Assembly (NCBI GenBank): GCA_024867545.1 | Contig: JANFNE010000003.1 | Coordinates: 1,488,001 to 1,552,000, forward strand | Origin: Phytopythium helicoides | Lineage: Eukaryota > Oomycota > Peronosporomycetes > Pythiales > Pythiaceae | Direction of reading: 5' to 3' | Length of the DNA stretch: 64,000 nt | Shown: positions 55,262-64,000 of the stretch, piece after piece | Numbering within the stretch: the first letter of the stretch is position 1 | Layout: each line of letters begins with the position of its first letter | Notes under the pieces: model-generated | The model's database searches: none | Told to the model about the DNA's origin: nothing | What the model saw: the letters and a program-made list of their open reading frames with translations, nothing else | Translations under genes and position numbers: made by a program

Positions 55262-56719
55262 CTAGCAGCAACTTATCCCCATTTGTCTTTGAAGCACCGC
55301 TGACTCGATCCTGCCAACAAAGTTGTCGAACTGCTCACGATCAGATTCTACGACAGCTTCCGCGAGATTCCAGGCTTGAGCCTTGCACTCTGCTCCGGCG
55401 GTGGCGCTGATTTCAACTTCGATTTGGATCGCGATATCGACCTGACACAGAGCGACATCACTCGATGTGTCGGAGAGCTTTGAGAAGCTTGTGAAACTAC
55501 GATTGGATAACGAGATTCCTGATGCTGACGAGCCATTGATCACGAACGGCTGGGATACGCCGGCGAACACGAACCCGACATGCCCTGCAGTGAATCGTTT
55601 CCTCAGAGCAGAGTTGGCGCAGAGGCTGTAGCAGAAGCTTCCATATTGGTGCTCCATGACGTAGCTGCGAAACTGCGTGTTGTTGGTTGTCTCCACCTAT
55701 ATCGAGTATCAACAACACGAGCATGAGCAAAAATGCCATCAATGAATAACAACGTTTGCACTTGCCATGTCTGTTCGCTTATGTTGCGGTAGGTTGCACT
55801 CTTCCAGTTTTTCTGGCATGACCGAAGTGACCTGGAAGAAGTCAAATGGAAGAATCCTGGTGTAGTGTACCATCGCGAGAAGTTTAGTCGGAGACACCTT
55901 GACAATCTGATTGCTTGGGGCAAATTTTAGCCAGCTGCACACGGCTGTCACATCCCCATTCGCCTTGCCAAAAAAGATAGTCCCCATCTGACGGCAGGTC
56001 TTGTCCAAGGCTAGATTGACATCGGCGGCTCTTCCTTCCATCGATATCAATATTGCCGGTGCGATGGGTGAATCATACACCGTGTTCATGACCTTGGCAA
56101 GGCGCCTCAGCTCCGTTTTGATGGACGTGATCATCTTGGATTGCTCCATAACATCCGCCTTCAGTTGCACGTTCTCCGTCTCAGACGCAACTCGCAGCCT
56201 CTTCTGCCGAACAACCACCTCTTTCCATGCCGTCGCCAACTTCTCCTTCGCAAGCTCAAGCGCCAACTCACCTGACATTGCGACGCCGTAGGCCCTCACT
56301 CTCTTCTGCAGCTCTTTCGTCTCATGAAACTGCCCAACCTTTTCCTCCAGCTCATTCAGTTCTGCACGTAGCTGCAGTATCTCCTCTTTACGCCGATCCG
56401 TAGTCGACCGACGATTGAGACTGGGATTAGACGCGGACTTCGACGTACGCTTGGACTTCGATTTGGACGCGGGCTTGAATACGGACTTCGACGTACGCTT
56501 CGACTTGGAAGTAGACTTGGACTTGAAATTGGTCGTGGACTTGAACTCGACCGTCTCGGGAGAGGTCTCGATACCCTGAGACGCGAAACTGGCCGGAGAA
56601 CCGCACCCGCCACTCGAGCACTCACTGCTGCTCTCACAAGACGCGTCCATTACCTCCCAGTCGTCCAGGAACGCCAGAGCGGCCTCCAGCGCGAGCACGT
56701 CCTCCTCGATGTGCTCCAT
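55262..56719 (-). CDS. Copy 24: bZIP-like/START-like protein with GC-AG intron, mosaic
   Basis: Exons 55766-56719 and 55262-55696 give about 462 residues. The intron (55697-55765, 69 bp) starts GCAAGT after ATG. The first exon begins like copy 23 (MEHIEEDVLALEAALAFLDD) and carries a long Lys/Ser repeat. Its middle is diverged: VKVSPTKLLAMVHYTRILPF and EKLEECNLPQHKRTDM. The second exon is almost the same as that of copy 22 (144 residues with few changes). Such a mix suggests gene conversion of the last exon. The second block is VVRQKRLRVASETENVQLKA. Confidence 0.84.
56425..56545 (-). repeat. Lys/Ser-coding tandem repeat in copy 24
   Basis: In-frame short repeats encode Lys/Ser units (FKSKSTSKSKRTSKSVFKPA and further). 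Same family as the repeat in copy 19 but with a different unit number and order. Confidence 0.7.
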
Positions 56720-57131
56720 CCGGTGTCAATTGGCAAATGGCGTCCGGGACATGAGCACGAAGTATAGTCTCGTGTATGATTACCCTCGATATGTGTAGTT
56801 TGTGGTATAGTATATGTATAAGTATACGATCACATCAGACCACAAGTATACGTTCCTAGTGGGAACGTGCTCGTCAAGGAAAACTCGCATCCATCGCGTG
56901 GAGAGAAACTCGATGCTCTCCTCCATTTATCGCAATACGATATGAACCACATCGAGCGGCTGAAGGAAAAGAACACGTATGTACTGTACTCCCATTTACA
57001 TGCACGTACGACGCAAGGAGGTAGCGCAGCTCACCAGATATCGTGATCGCGTAGAGCCACCGGAGGATAACTCCGAGGTCCTCGGATATGAAGTCGCCAA
57101 GGATACAATGTCCAGTGTTGCGACAGCGTGG
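56720..57131. other. Promoter of copy 24 and 3' flank of copy 25
   Basis: About 410 bp. It contains TGATTACCCT at 56777-56786 and, from about 56895, the flank that was duplicated to 49.43-49.66 kb. No gene. Confidence 0.55.
56777..56786. promoter_or_regulatory. TGATTACCCT element, copy 24
   Basis: The shared ten bases, 58 bp upstream of the ATG at 56719. Confidence 0.6.
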
Positions 57132-58464
57132 CTATGGCCAGCTCGAAGATAATGTCTGTTTCTGAAGCACCGTTGACTCGATCGTCCCGATAAAGTTGTC
57201 AAAGTATCCGCGATCCATGTCAATGACAGCCTTGGCGAGATCTCGAGGTTGAGTCTTGTGCTCACTCTCCGCGTCGTGGCTGACATCAATTTCGACTTGT
57301 GTTGCGATATCAATCTGACACACATCGGTACTGTTCGGTGAATGTGGGAGGCGAGAAAAGCGCATGATGCAGCGGTTGGATAGAGTGACGCCCGATACCG
57401 AGGCGCCATTGATGACAAAAGGATGAGAAACACCTGCGATGATGAATCCAACATGCCCCACATTAAATCGCTGTCGAAGCGCTGAGCTCGAGCAAAGACT
57501 GTAGCTGATGTCACCGAATTGATGTTGAAGAGTATAGCTGCGAAATTGAGTCTCGTTTGCCTGTAGCACCATTCACAGGTCATTACATATCAACGCAAGT
57601 CGACCACAAACTCGATGCAAATGTACTTGCCTTCGCAACGAAACTGCGTAGCGGACCGCAACACTCATCCACAGCATCCGGAGCGACAGAAGCGACCTGG
57701 AACAAGTCGAAGGGTAACACCCAAGTGTATTGGACCGCTGCCACAACCTTGGTCGGGGATATCTCGACAATCTGCGTGCCTGGGAGGTTTTCGGGGAGTG
57801 CTGGTCCGTCGAACACTAGGGCCACGTCGCCATTCGCCGAAGCAACGAACGAAGCTTCCATTTGACGGCAGATCTGGTCTAGAAGGTGATTTTTATCGTC
57901 CGAAGTTACCATCTTCGAAGACACGATTCTCCCTATCAGTGGGGTGGACGCTCTCTGCGTGTCGTCGGAAAGTAGACTTGTAACCGCTTTGATTGACGCT
58001 ATCATCTTGTCTCGCTTGGCCACAATAGCCTTCAATCGTGAGTTCTCAACCTCAGATGAGGCTCGCATCTGGCTTTGTCTCACGACCACCTTTTTCCATA
58101 CAGCAGCCAACGTCTCCCTCTTCGCCACACCAAGTAGCACTTTGTCGGTAGCATCGCCTGTGCAGAGCCACCCTCGTTTCTGGCACGCTCGCAGTAGCCG
58201 TAAATGCTCTGCCTGCTCCTCCAATTCCTTGAGCTCTGCACGTAGCTGCCGGATCTCGTCCTTCCGCCGGTCTGCAGTCGACCGACGCTTGGGCTTGGCG
58301 CGTGATTCCTTGGACTCTGAAGACGTCTCGCTCACAGAAGAAGCGGTGTCTATGGTGCTGAGGCCGCTGCTGCTGCTCTCCGAAGTTGCATCCACTGCCG
58401 TCCAGTCATCCAGGAACGCCAGAGCAGCCTCCAATACACGTGTGTCCTCCTCCATGTGCTCCAT
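57132..58464 (-). CDS. Copy 25: bZIP-like/START-like protein with GC-AG intron
   Basis: Exons 57631-58464 and 57132-57560 (GC-AG intron 57561-57630, 70 bp) give about 420 residues. The start MEHMEEDTRVLEAALAFLDD matches its sisters; the open frame continues 51 codons upstream but without similarity. No Lys/Ser repeat. The basic block is KPKRRSTADRRKDEIRQLRA. The second is VVRQSQMRASSEVENSRLKA. START-like: VEISPTKVVAAVQYTWVLPF, DLFQVASVAPDAVDECCGPL, then GHVGFIIAGVSHPFVINGAS and YFDNFIGTIESTVLQKQTLS. Parent-like source of the truncated copy 20. Confidence 0.86.
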
Positions 58465-58784
58465 GATGAAGATTGGCAAGTGATGACTCCGGGGTGAATT
58501 ATGCGATTGTGTGATTACCCTCTCTTTGTATAGTTTGTGGTATACAATTTGTATACTGACCAAGTCCAGGAAGCGACATGTTACGGCTGGACAATGCTTA
58601 GACAGACTCGATGTCACTTCCCCTCCACCTCGGGAATCTTAAAGTTCACGACACTACTCATGAATGCCAGGACTTTGCAGTGCGAACGAAAAAAAAAAAA
58701 ATATCTCCGAGCACGACGGCGTTAACTCGGGCTTTCAAGTTTAGGAGTTGATTTGAAATTGAGGCGCCGACGTCAAGTTTTCTG
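58465..58784. other. Promoter of copy 25 and 3' flank of pseudogene copy 26
   Basis: About 320 bp holding TGATTACCCT at 58512-58521 and a run of adenines near 58690-58701. No gene. Confidence 0.5.
58512..58521. promoter_or_regulatory. TGATTACCCT element, copy 25
   Basis: The shared ten bases, 48 bp upstream of the ATG at 58464. Confidence 0.55.
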
Positions 58785-60100
58785 CGGCAGCTTAGCTAAT
58801 AGCAACTCGTCAAAAGCTGTCTATGAATTAGTGTGGACTCGACCTTCCCGACAATATTGTCAAAGTATTTACGATAAGATTCAATGATGGTTTTGGCAAG
58901 GTCTCGAGCTTGTGACTTGAGTTCATTTCTGGCATCAATCTCGACTTGCACCGCGATGTCCACCTGGCACAAATCGGGGTCGTCTGGAGAAGTAGGAGGT
59001 GAGAAAATCGAATAACACCGCGATTAGAAAATTTTATCTCCGAAGCCGAAGCGCTGTCGATCGAAAAAGGATGAGAAACACCGTTGCGATGAAGAATCCA
59101 ACATGCCCCGCACTAAAACGTTGACGAAGCGCAGAGCTTGCGCAAAGTCTGTAGCTGCCACCATGGAGCTGATAGTCCACAATGTAGCTGATAACTTGAG
59201 TATCGTTAACCTGCGTTAGTCCAAGACAACCGCTTGAGAAAATAAGTTAACCATTAAGGCGAGATGAGATAGTACTTGCCTTCGTGACAAACTTGTACGA
59301 CGGACTGCAACACTCGTTTACTGCTTCTGGAGCAGTTGAAGATACCTCTAACAAGTCAAAAGGAATCGTCGACGTGTAGTGAACCACAGCCACAACCTTT
59401 GTCGGAGATATCTCGACAATTTGCATCCCAGGGAGAAGTTTCTGCTCACCGCACACTACCGCCAAATCGCCGCTCACTGTAGAATAGTAAGAGGCCTCTA
59501 TCTGGCGACAAATCTTGTCTAGAAGGCGATGCTCATCAGCAGATCTTGTCATCTTTGAAAACGCGTGTGCTCCCATCGGGGGTGCGCGGACTCTCTGTTT
59601 TTCCCTGGCATGGTGCCTCAACAATTCTGTCATTAAAGCGATGATATTGCGGTTTTCTTCAACAGCGTCGTTCAGCTGTGTATTCTCGACCTCGGACGCC
59701 TGTTCGCATCCGCTTCTGCCTCAACGCCACTTCTTTCCACACCCAATTCAGCGTCCCCATCCTCGCCAGTCCAGTTAACACCTGACCGGACTTAGCAACC
59801 GTCTGAAGCCTCGCTCTCTTCTGCAGCTCTTTGCCCAGCTTAAGACTATCCGCCTTCCCCATCAGATCCTCGAGCCTCAGCGCGCAGCAGCTCAATCTCG
59901 TCTTTCCTCCTGCCATCAGTCGATCGGCGCTTGGGCTTCTTTCGCGATTTCTCGGTCTCCAGGACCGCGTGGCTGGTGGGAGAAGCACGCTCGGCACCAC
60001 TGGATCTGCTGCTGAGCTCGGACGAAGTGTCCTCGGCCGCCCAGTCATTCAGGTAAGCCAACGCTGCTGCACGCGCGCTCTCAACTACCTCGTCGCTCAT
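58785..60100 (-). pseudogene. Copy 26: pseudogene with at least three frameshifts
   Basis: Close relative of copy 27. Compared with it, one extra base near 59875 breaks LLRAELEDLMG after the basic block. A second near 59700 breaks the second block after KRMRT. Two extra bases at 59083-59084 break the START-like exon just before SHPF. The 3' end also lacks the expected stop. The GC donor (GCAAGT) and its intron (59211-59279, 69 bp) are retained, as are MSDEVVESARAAALAYLNDW, KKPKRRSTDGRRKDEIELLR and VEISPTKVVAVVHYTSTIPF. It cannot give a full protein. Independent small indels suggest loss of selection rather than one event. Confidence 0.85.
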
Positions 60101-60419
60101 GACGGATGATTACTTTCGGATTATGCATTGCTGCGGTATAGCACTTGTATACAGAGGCGTATAGCGTCGTATGATTACCCTAGATTTGTATTAGTAGTGC
60201 AGAGGTACAGCCAATGTTGCAGTGGCTCTATGCTTAGATAGACTCGATTTTCGCACCTTCTCCACTTCATTTCAGGAGCCATGGAATACACGACAAGTCA
60301 CATGAGACCACAGCTTAGAGGTGCGGCAAAGAAAAAGAAAAGAAATTCGCCAGCTTAGCACGACAACTCCAATAAGAGTTGTCGAAGGCTGGAATTCCTT
60401 GCCGATGCTACTTGTTCTG
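60101..60419. other. Flank between copies 26 and 27
   Basis: About 320 bp with TGATTACCCT at 60172-60181 (upstream of copy 26) and the 3' flank of copy 27. No gene. Confidence 0.5.
60172..60181. promoter_or_regulatory. TGATTACCCT element, pseudogene copy 26
   Basis: The shared ten bases, 72 bp upstream of the former ATG at 60100; still intact although the gene is broken. Confidence 0.5.
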
Positions 60420-61741
60420 CTACAGCTTGGCTAGCAGTAGCTCGTCGCCAGTTGCTTCTGGATCAGCGTGGACTCGATCTTGCCCAACAACCTTGTGAAA
60501 GTATTCGCGATCCGAATCAACGATGGGTTTGGCCAGATTTCTAACTTGAGCCTTGAGATTACATGTCATGGCCACACTGACTTCTATTTCGACTTGCATC
60601 GCGATGTCAAGCTGGCACATACACGCGCCATCCAGCGAAGAGGGATGACGAGAAAAGCGCATAACGGAGCGGTTAGATAGAGTGATGCCCGACACCGAAG
60701 TGCCGTTGAGCACAAAAGGATGAGACACAGTTGCGATGAAGAATCCAACATGCTCCGCACTAAATCGTTGCCGAAGCGCAGAGTTTGCACAGAGATCGTA
60801 GCTGAAGTCATCGCTTTGGTGCTCAAGTGTGTAGCTGCTAAATTGAGTTTCATTTACCTGCAGAAATCATAGATCGTCATGTTAGCACATACGCGAAATC
60901 TCGTTTCGACATGCCATGTACTCTCCTCCTGGACGAGCTTGTACGACGGACTGCATGACGTATCTACTGCTTCTCGTGCAGCTAAAGCGACTTGGAAGAA
61001 GTCGAAGGGAATCATCGACGTGTAGTAAACCACAGCCACGACCTTGGTCGGAGATATCTCGACAATTTGCATCCCGGGGAGAAGCTTTTGCTCACCGCAC
61101 ACTACCGCCAAATCACCATTCGCTGTAGAACAGTAAGAAGCCTCTATCTGGCGACAAATCTTGTCTAGAAGGTGACGCTCATCGGCAGACCTTGTCATCT
61201 TTGAAAATACTTGTGCTCCCATCGGGGGTCTGCGGACTCTTTGCTTGTCCTTTGCATGTCGACTCAACGCCTCCTTAATCGCCGCAACAATCCCTTGCTG
61301 CTCCTCGATAGCATTCTTTAGCTTTGCGTTCTCGGCCTCGGATGCTGTTCGCATTCGCTTCTGCCTCAACGCCACTTCTTTCCACACCCAATTCAGCGTC
61401 TCCTCCCTTTCCGGTGACATCCGACTGGATACACCGACAGCCTGAAGCCTCGCTCTCTTCTGCAGCTCTTTGCCCAGCTTAAGACTATCCGCCCTCCCCA
61501 TCAGATCCTCGAGCTCAGCGCGCAGCAGCTCAATCTCGTCCTTCCTCCTGCCATCAGTCGATCGGCGCTTGGGCTTCTTTCGCGATTTCTCGGTCTCCAG
61601 GACCGCGCGGCTGGTGGGAGAATCACGCTCGGCACCGCTGGATCTGCTGCTGAGCTCAGATGAAGTGTCCACGGCCGCCCAGTCGTCCAGGAACGCCAGA
61701 GCGGCTTCCAGCACTCGCCCGTTCTCGTCCTCGAGCTCCAT
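60420..61741 (-). CDS. Copy 27: bZIP-like/START-like protein with altered splice site and tail
   Basis: The start MELEDENGRVLEAALAFLDD opens exon 1 (about 60926-61741); exon 2 is 60420-60857. At the position of the GC donor of its sisters it reads GAGAGT, a GA donor. The only nearby GT (60921) is out of phase. The basic block is KPKRRSTDGRRKDEIELLRA, the second is ALRQKRMRTASEAENAKLKN, and START-like motifs are VEISPTKVVAVVYYTSMIPF and SHPFVLNGTSVSGITLSNRS. Near 60483 one extra base shifts the last 26 codons, replacing the usual IEST(L)IQKQ helix end. About 417 residues if the GA site works. It may be starting to decay. Confidence 0.7.
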
Positions 61742-61836
61742 TTGCAATGTATAGTGGGTATACGTGATTACCCTCGCTATACTCACAACAGCAACGCGAA
61801 TGCACCTACGACCTGTCCCGCTACTTCCCAATCGAA
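61742..61836. promoter_or_regulatory. Shared 95-bp divergent promoter of copies 27 and 28
   Basis: Only 95 bp separate the two ATGs. The stretch contains TGATTACCCT at 61765-61774, GTATAC-type TATA-like sequence near 61758-61763 and CTATACTC near 61777-61784. The single element would have to serve both directions. Confidence 0.6.
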
Positions 61837-63125
61837 ATGGACGAGGACGAGCGCGGTTTGGCAGCCGCCCTGGCGTTCCTGGACGACCTCGAGGCGCTCG
61901 ATGCGACGTCTGAAACTAGCAGCGGCTCGTGCGGTCGCGGCAGTGTTTCTCTGGAGATTGAGGTGTCCTCAGAGCCCAAGAAATCGACAGCCAAGCCCAA
62001 ACGCCAGTCGACCACTGACAGGAGGAAGGACGAGATCCGACAGCTACGCGCAGAGCTCAAAGAGCTGAAGGATGAGGCAGAGAAGCTTAGGTTGATGAGA
62101 GAGTGGCAGAAGCGAGCGAGAGCCAGAACTTTGGAGATACCGGGACGGAAGACGAGCGTGCAGGCAAGGAGAGAAAATTTGGCGGCGGCGTGGAAGGTGG
62201 TGATAACGAAGCAGAAGCGGCTGCGAGCCGCGTCTGAGGCCGAGAACACACAGCTTCGGGCTGCAGTTATGGAGAAGCGCAAGTTAGTCGCGTCCATTCG
62301 CCGACTTTTGAGGCGGCATGAAAATGACAAATTGGTGCTGCGCACGACACCTATCGTGACTCAAGGCTGGATGCTGTTGGGGACGGAGCTCACTGACGAC
62401 TATTTTGCTCTGGATCTGGTTTGTCGTGAGATGGAAGCATTGTACGTTTGCAAGGCAGGCGGAGACCTCGCGCCAGTGTTTGGAGGCTTTCAACACCTTC
62501 CAGGAAAACAGATTATCCAGGTTTCTCCAACCAAAATCATAGCCATGATGCACTGCTCGTGGATCTTGCCGTATCACCTCTCGCAAGTCTCTTCGGCGGC
62601 GTGTTCTATCGTTGATGTGAGCTGCAGTACCGCAAGCACGGCTGCGCAAGAGGCACGCACTTCAGCCGTCGTCTTGATTGTGAATTTGTCTAAAATTGTA
62701 TCTTGTGAATGCAACAGACAACAAAGCGAGATACTCAGTTCCGGAGCTTCACGATGGAGCACGAGTTCGAAGGCTTCAGCTACAGTCTCTGTGCCAATTC
62801 AGCGGTGCGTCTACTAGACGATGTGGGGCAAGTCGGGTTTGTGTCTGCTGGCATATCTCGGCCGTTCTTGATCAATGGTGCTCCAGCATCCGGCATCTCA
62901 TTGTGTAATCGTGTTGTCACGAGCATCAGTCATCCACAAGGAGTGCTGTCTGATTTGTGTTTAATCGATATAGCGTCACAAGTCGAGATCGAGATTAGTG
63001 AGGACACAGGGGCTGCTCACTTGAATCAAGCGAAGGGGCTTGCTGAAGCAATCGTTGACTCGGATCGTGATCAGTTCGACAACTTTATTGGGATGATCGA
63101 GTCGGCTCTCATTCGGAGTCCATAA
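61837..63125 (+). CDS. Copy 28: bZIP-like/START-like protein with GC-AG intron
   Basis: Exons 61837-62652 and 62718-63125 give about 407 residues. The intron (65 bp) starts GCACGC and ends CAACAG. A GTGAGC at 62617 is a better donor on paper, but would delete the conserved segment before the usual splice point. The N-terminus MDEDERGLAAALAFLDDLEA is a clean family helix. The basic block is PKRQSTTDRRKDEIRQLRAE. The second is ITKQKRLRAASEAENTQLRA, with K for the usual R. START-like: IQVSPTKIIAMMHCSWILPY, then GQVGFVSAGISRPFLINGAP and RDQFDNFIGMIESALIRSP. Confidence 0.84.
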
Positions 63126-63393
63126 CAGAAATCTCGTAGGGATGTTGAGTGGTGTTGACATATTGCACTGCCTCGTTCATTTGCCTTCCGGAACAGTATA
63201 TAAATCACAAATATCGTTTCATCGTCTGCGTGTTTGGTCCACGATATCGATCATGAGCCGATACCAAGGTATCATGCCTATTGCTCGATTTGATTATCAT
63301 ATCCGCTTTTTCCATGCCACGTGGAGAATGGGCGGAAAGTATATTATACTACTGTGCATGGTACAGTTCGTACGTCGTGCGCCGCAAGATAGG

Positions 63394-64000
63394 CTACTCA
63401 GAACTCGAGATCAACGGACGACCACGCAGGACCGCAGACTCGACGGATTCGATCACCGACGTGAACTGCTTGGAATCCGTCACGGAAATGGCATTGGCAA
63501 GGCCCTTAGACTGCGCCAGACACTCTTCACTCGCACCAGGGTCCACGTCGATCTCGACGCGATGCACAACTTCGATCTGGCTCATACCAACGCCCTCAGG
63601 TGCGCCAGGGACACGTGTGAGTCCCGCAATGCTCCGATTCGTCACCGTGATACCTGAGACGGGGGTGCCGTTAATCTCGAATGGCTGAGATAAGCAGGCA
63701 AACATATATCCGATGCGATCTGAATCTTCGCGGCGACGCATCACCGAGTTGCCACACAGGTTGTAAACGCTCCCTCCCGCTTCGTGCTGCATCAGGAAGC
63801 TGCGGAACTGGGTTTCGCCTTTGTCGTCGATCTTCTGCGTCGATTAGACACGTAAATGTTAGATTGCTATCAATTGAAATAGTTTTAAGGCGGTATGTAT
63901 GTTGAGTTGTACCTGTGGGTTGTAAGGGTACTGGATCTGGCAGCAATTGAGCACCGCATCCCACAAAGCCACCGAAACTTCTCGAAGCCCAAACGGCATC
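63394..64000 (-). CDS. Copy 29: START-like 3' part, cut by the window end
   Basis: The last exon (63394-63834) and part of the preceding one (63913 to the edge) are present; the DNA-binding half lies outside. The intron (63835-63912, 78 bp) starts GTACAA, a GT donor. Visible motifs are MPFGLREVSVALWDAVLNCC, DRIGYMFACLSQPFEINGTP, VSGITVTNRSIAGLTRVPGA and SKQFTSVIESVESAVLRGRP. It is more diverged than copies 19-28 and may be an older member of the subfamily. Confidence 0.75.

Noticed and set aside
62617..62717. GTGAGC donor as the intron start in copy 28
   Set aside because: It would remove the conserved residues just before the splice point used in all sisters; the GC donor at 62653 aligns with theirs.

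Overview
The window looks like oomycete (water mould) nuclear DNA, probably from a Phytophthora/Pythium-type species. Intron-split genes are packed on both strands, almost all introns are 60-85 bp, and several genes have an oomycete-style initiator (TCAYTYY followed by CAATTT) close to the ATG. Other marks are a folate-biopterin-type transporter pair, an ABCG half-transporter and a secreted bacterial-type solute-binding protein. No rRNA, tRNA, CRISPR array or intact transposon was seen.

The window is dominated by one expanded gene family: 29 loci (called copies 1-29 here), including two truncated copies, one clear pseudogene and one cut by the window end. A full member has five parts: (i) a short N-terminal hydrophobic/acidic helix of the type LxxALxFLDDxE; (ii) a basic stretch running into heptad leucines, a bZIP-like block, often with the core NPNKARDER; (iii) a linker; (iv) a second coiled-coil block with the signature W-x5-RQ-x3-R-x2-A-E-x-E-N-x2-L; (v) a C-terminal domain of about 220-260 residues that looks START-like. 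From memory, similar oomycete proteins are labelled 'M96 mating-specific protein family'; this could not be checked. They read as candidate lipid- or ligand-responsive transcription factors, in outline like plant HD-Zip/START proteins but with a bZIP-like block.

Layout: 0.3-8.4 kb, copies 1-4, whose N-terminal halves show reading-frame changes. 8.5-10.6 kb, three tandem small genes of a separate family with the motif CxGxGxHCAxCR. 11.2-16.8 kb, copies 5-7. 17.7-24.6 kb, two inverted transporter paralogs enclosing copies 8-9. 25.2-27.2 kb, ABCG transporter. 27.8-32.9 kb, copies 10-12. 33.0-42.0 kb, divergent copies 13-16. 43.3-44.4 kb, secreted solute-binding protein. 44.7-64 kb, copy 17 and the recently amplified subfamily of copies 18-29.

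The last subfamily has three shared peculiarities. An intron in the START-like region begins with GC instead of GT in most copies. A TGATTACCCT element lies upstream of seven copies. There are clear traces of segmental duplication, gene conversion and decay. The transporters and the solute-binding protein have no obvious mechanistic link to the family. Exon limits below were set by eye from splice dinucleotides, reading frame and similarity among copies.
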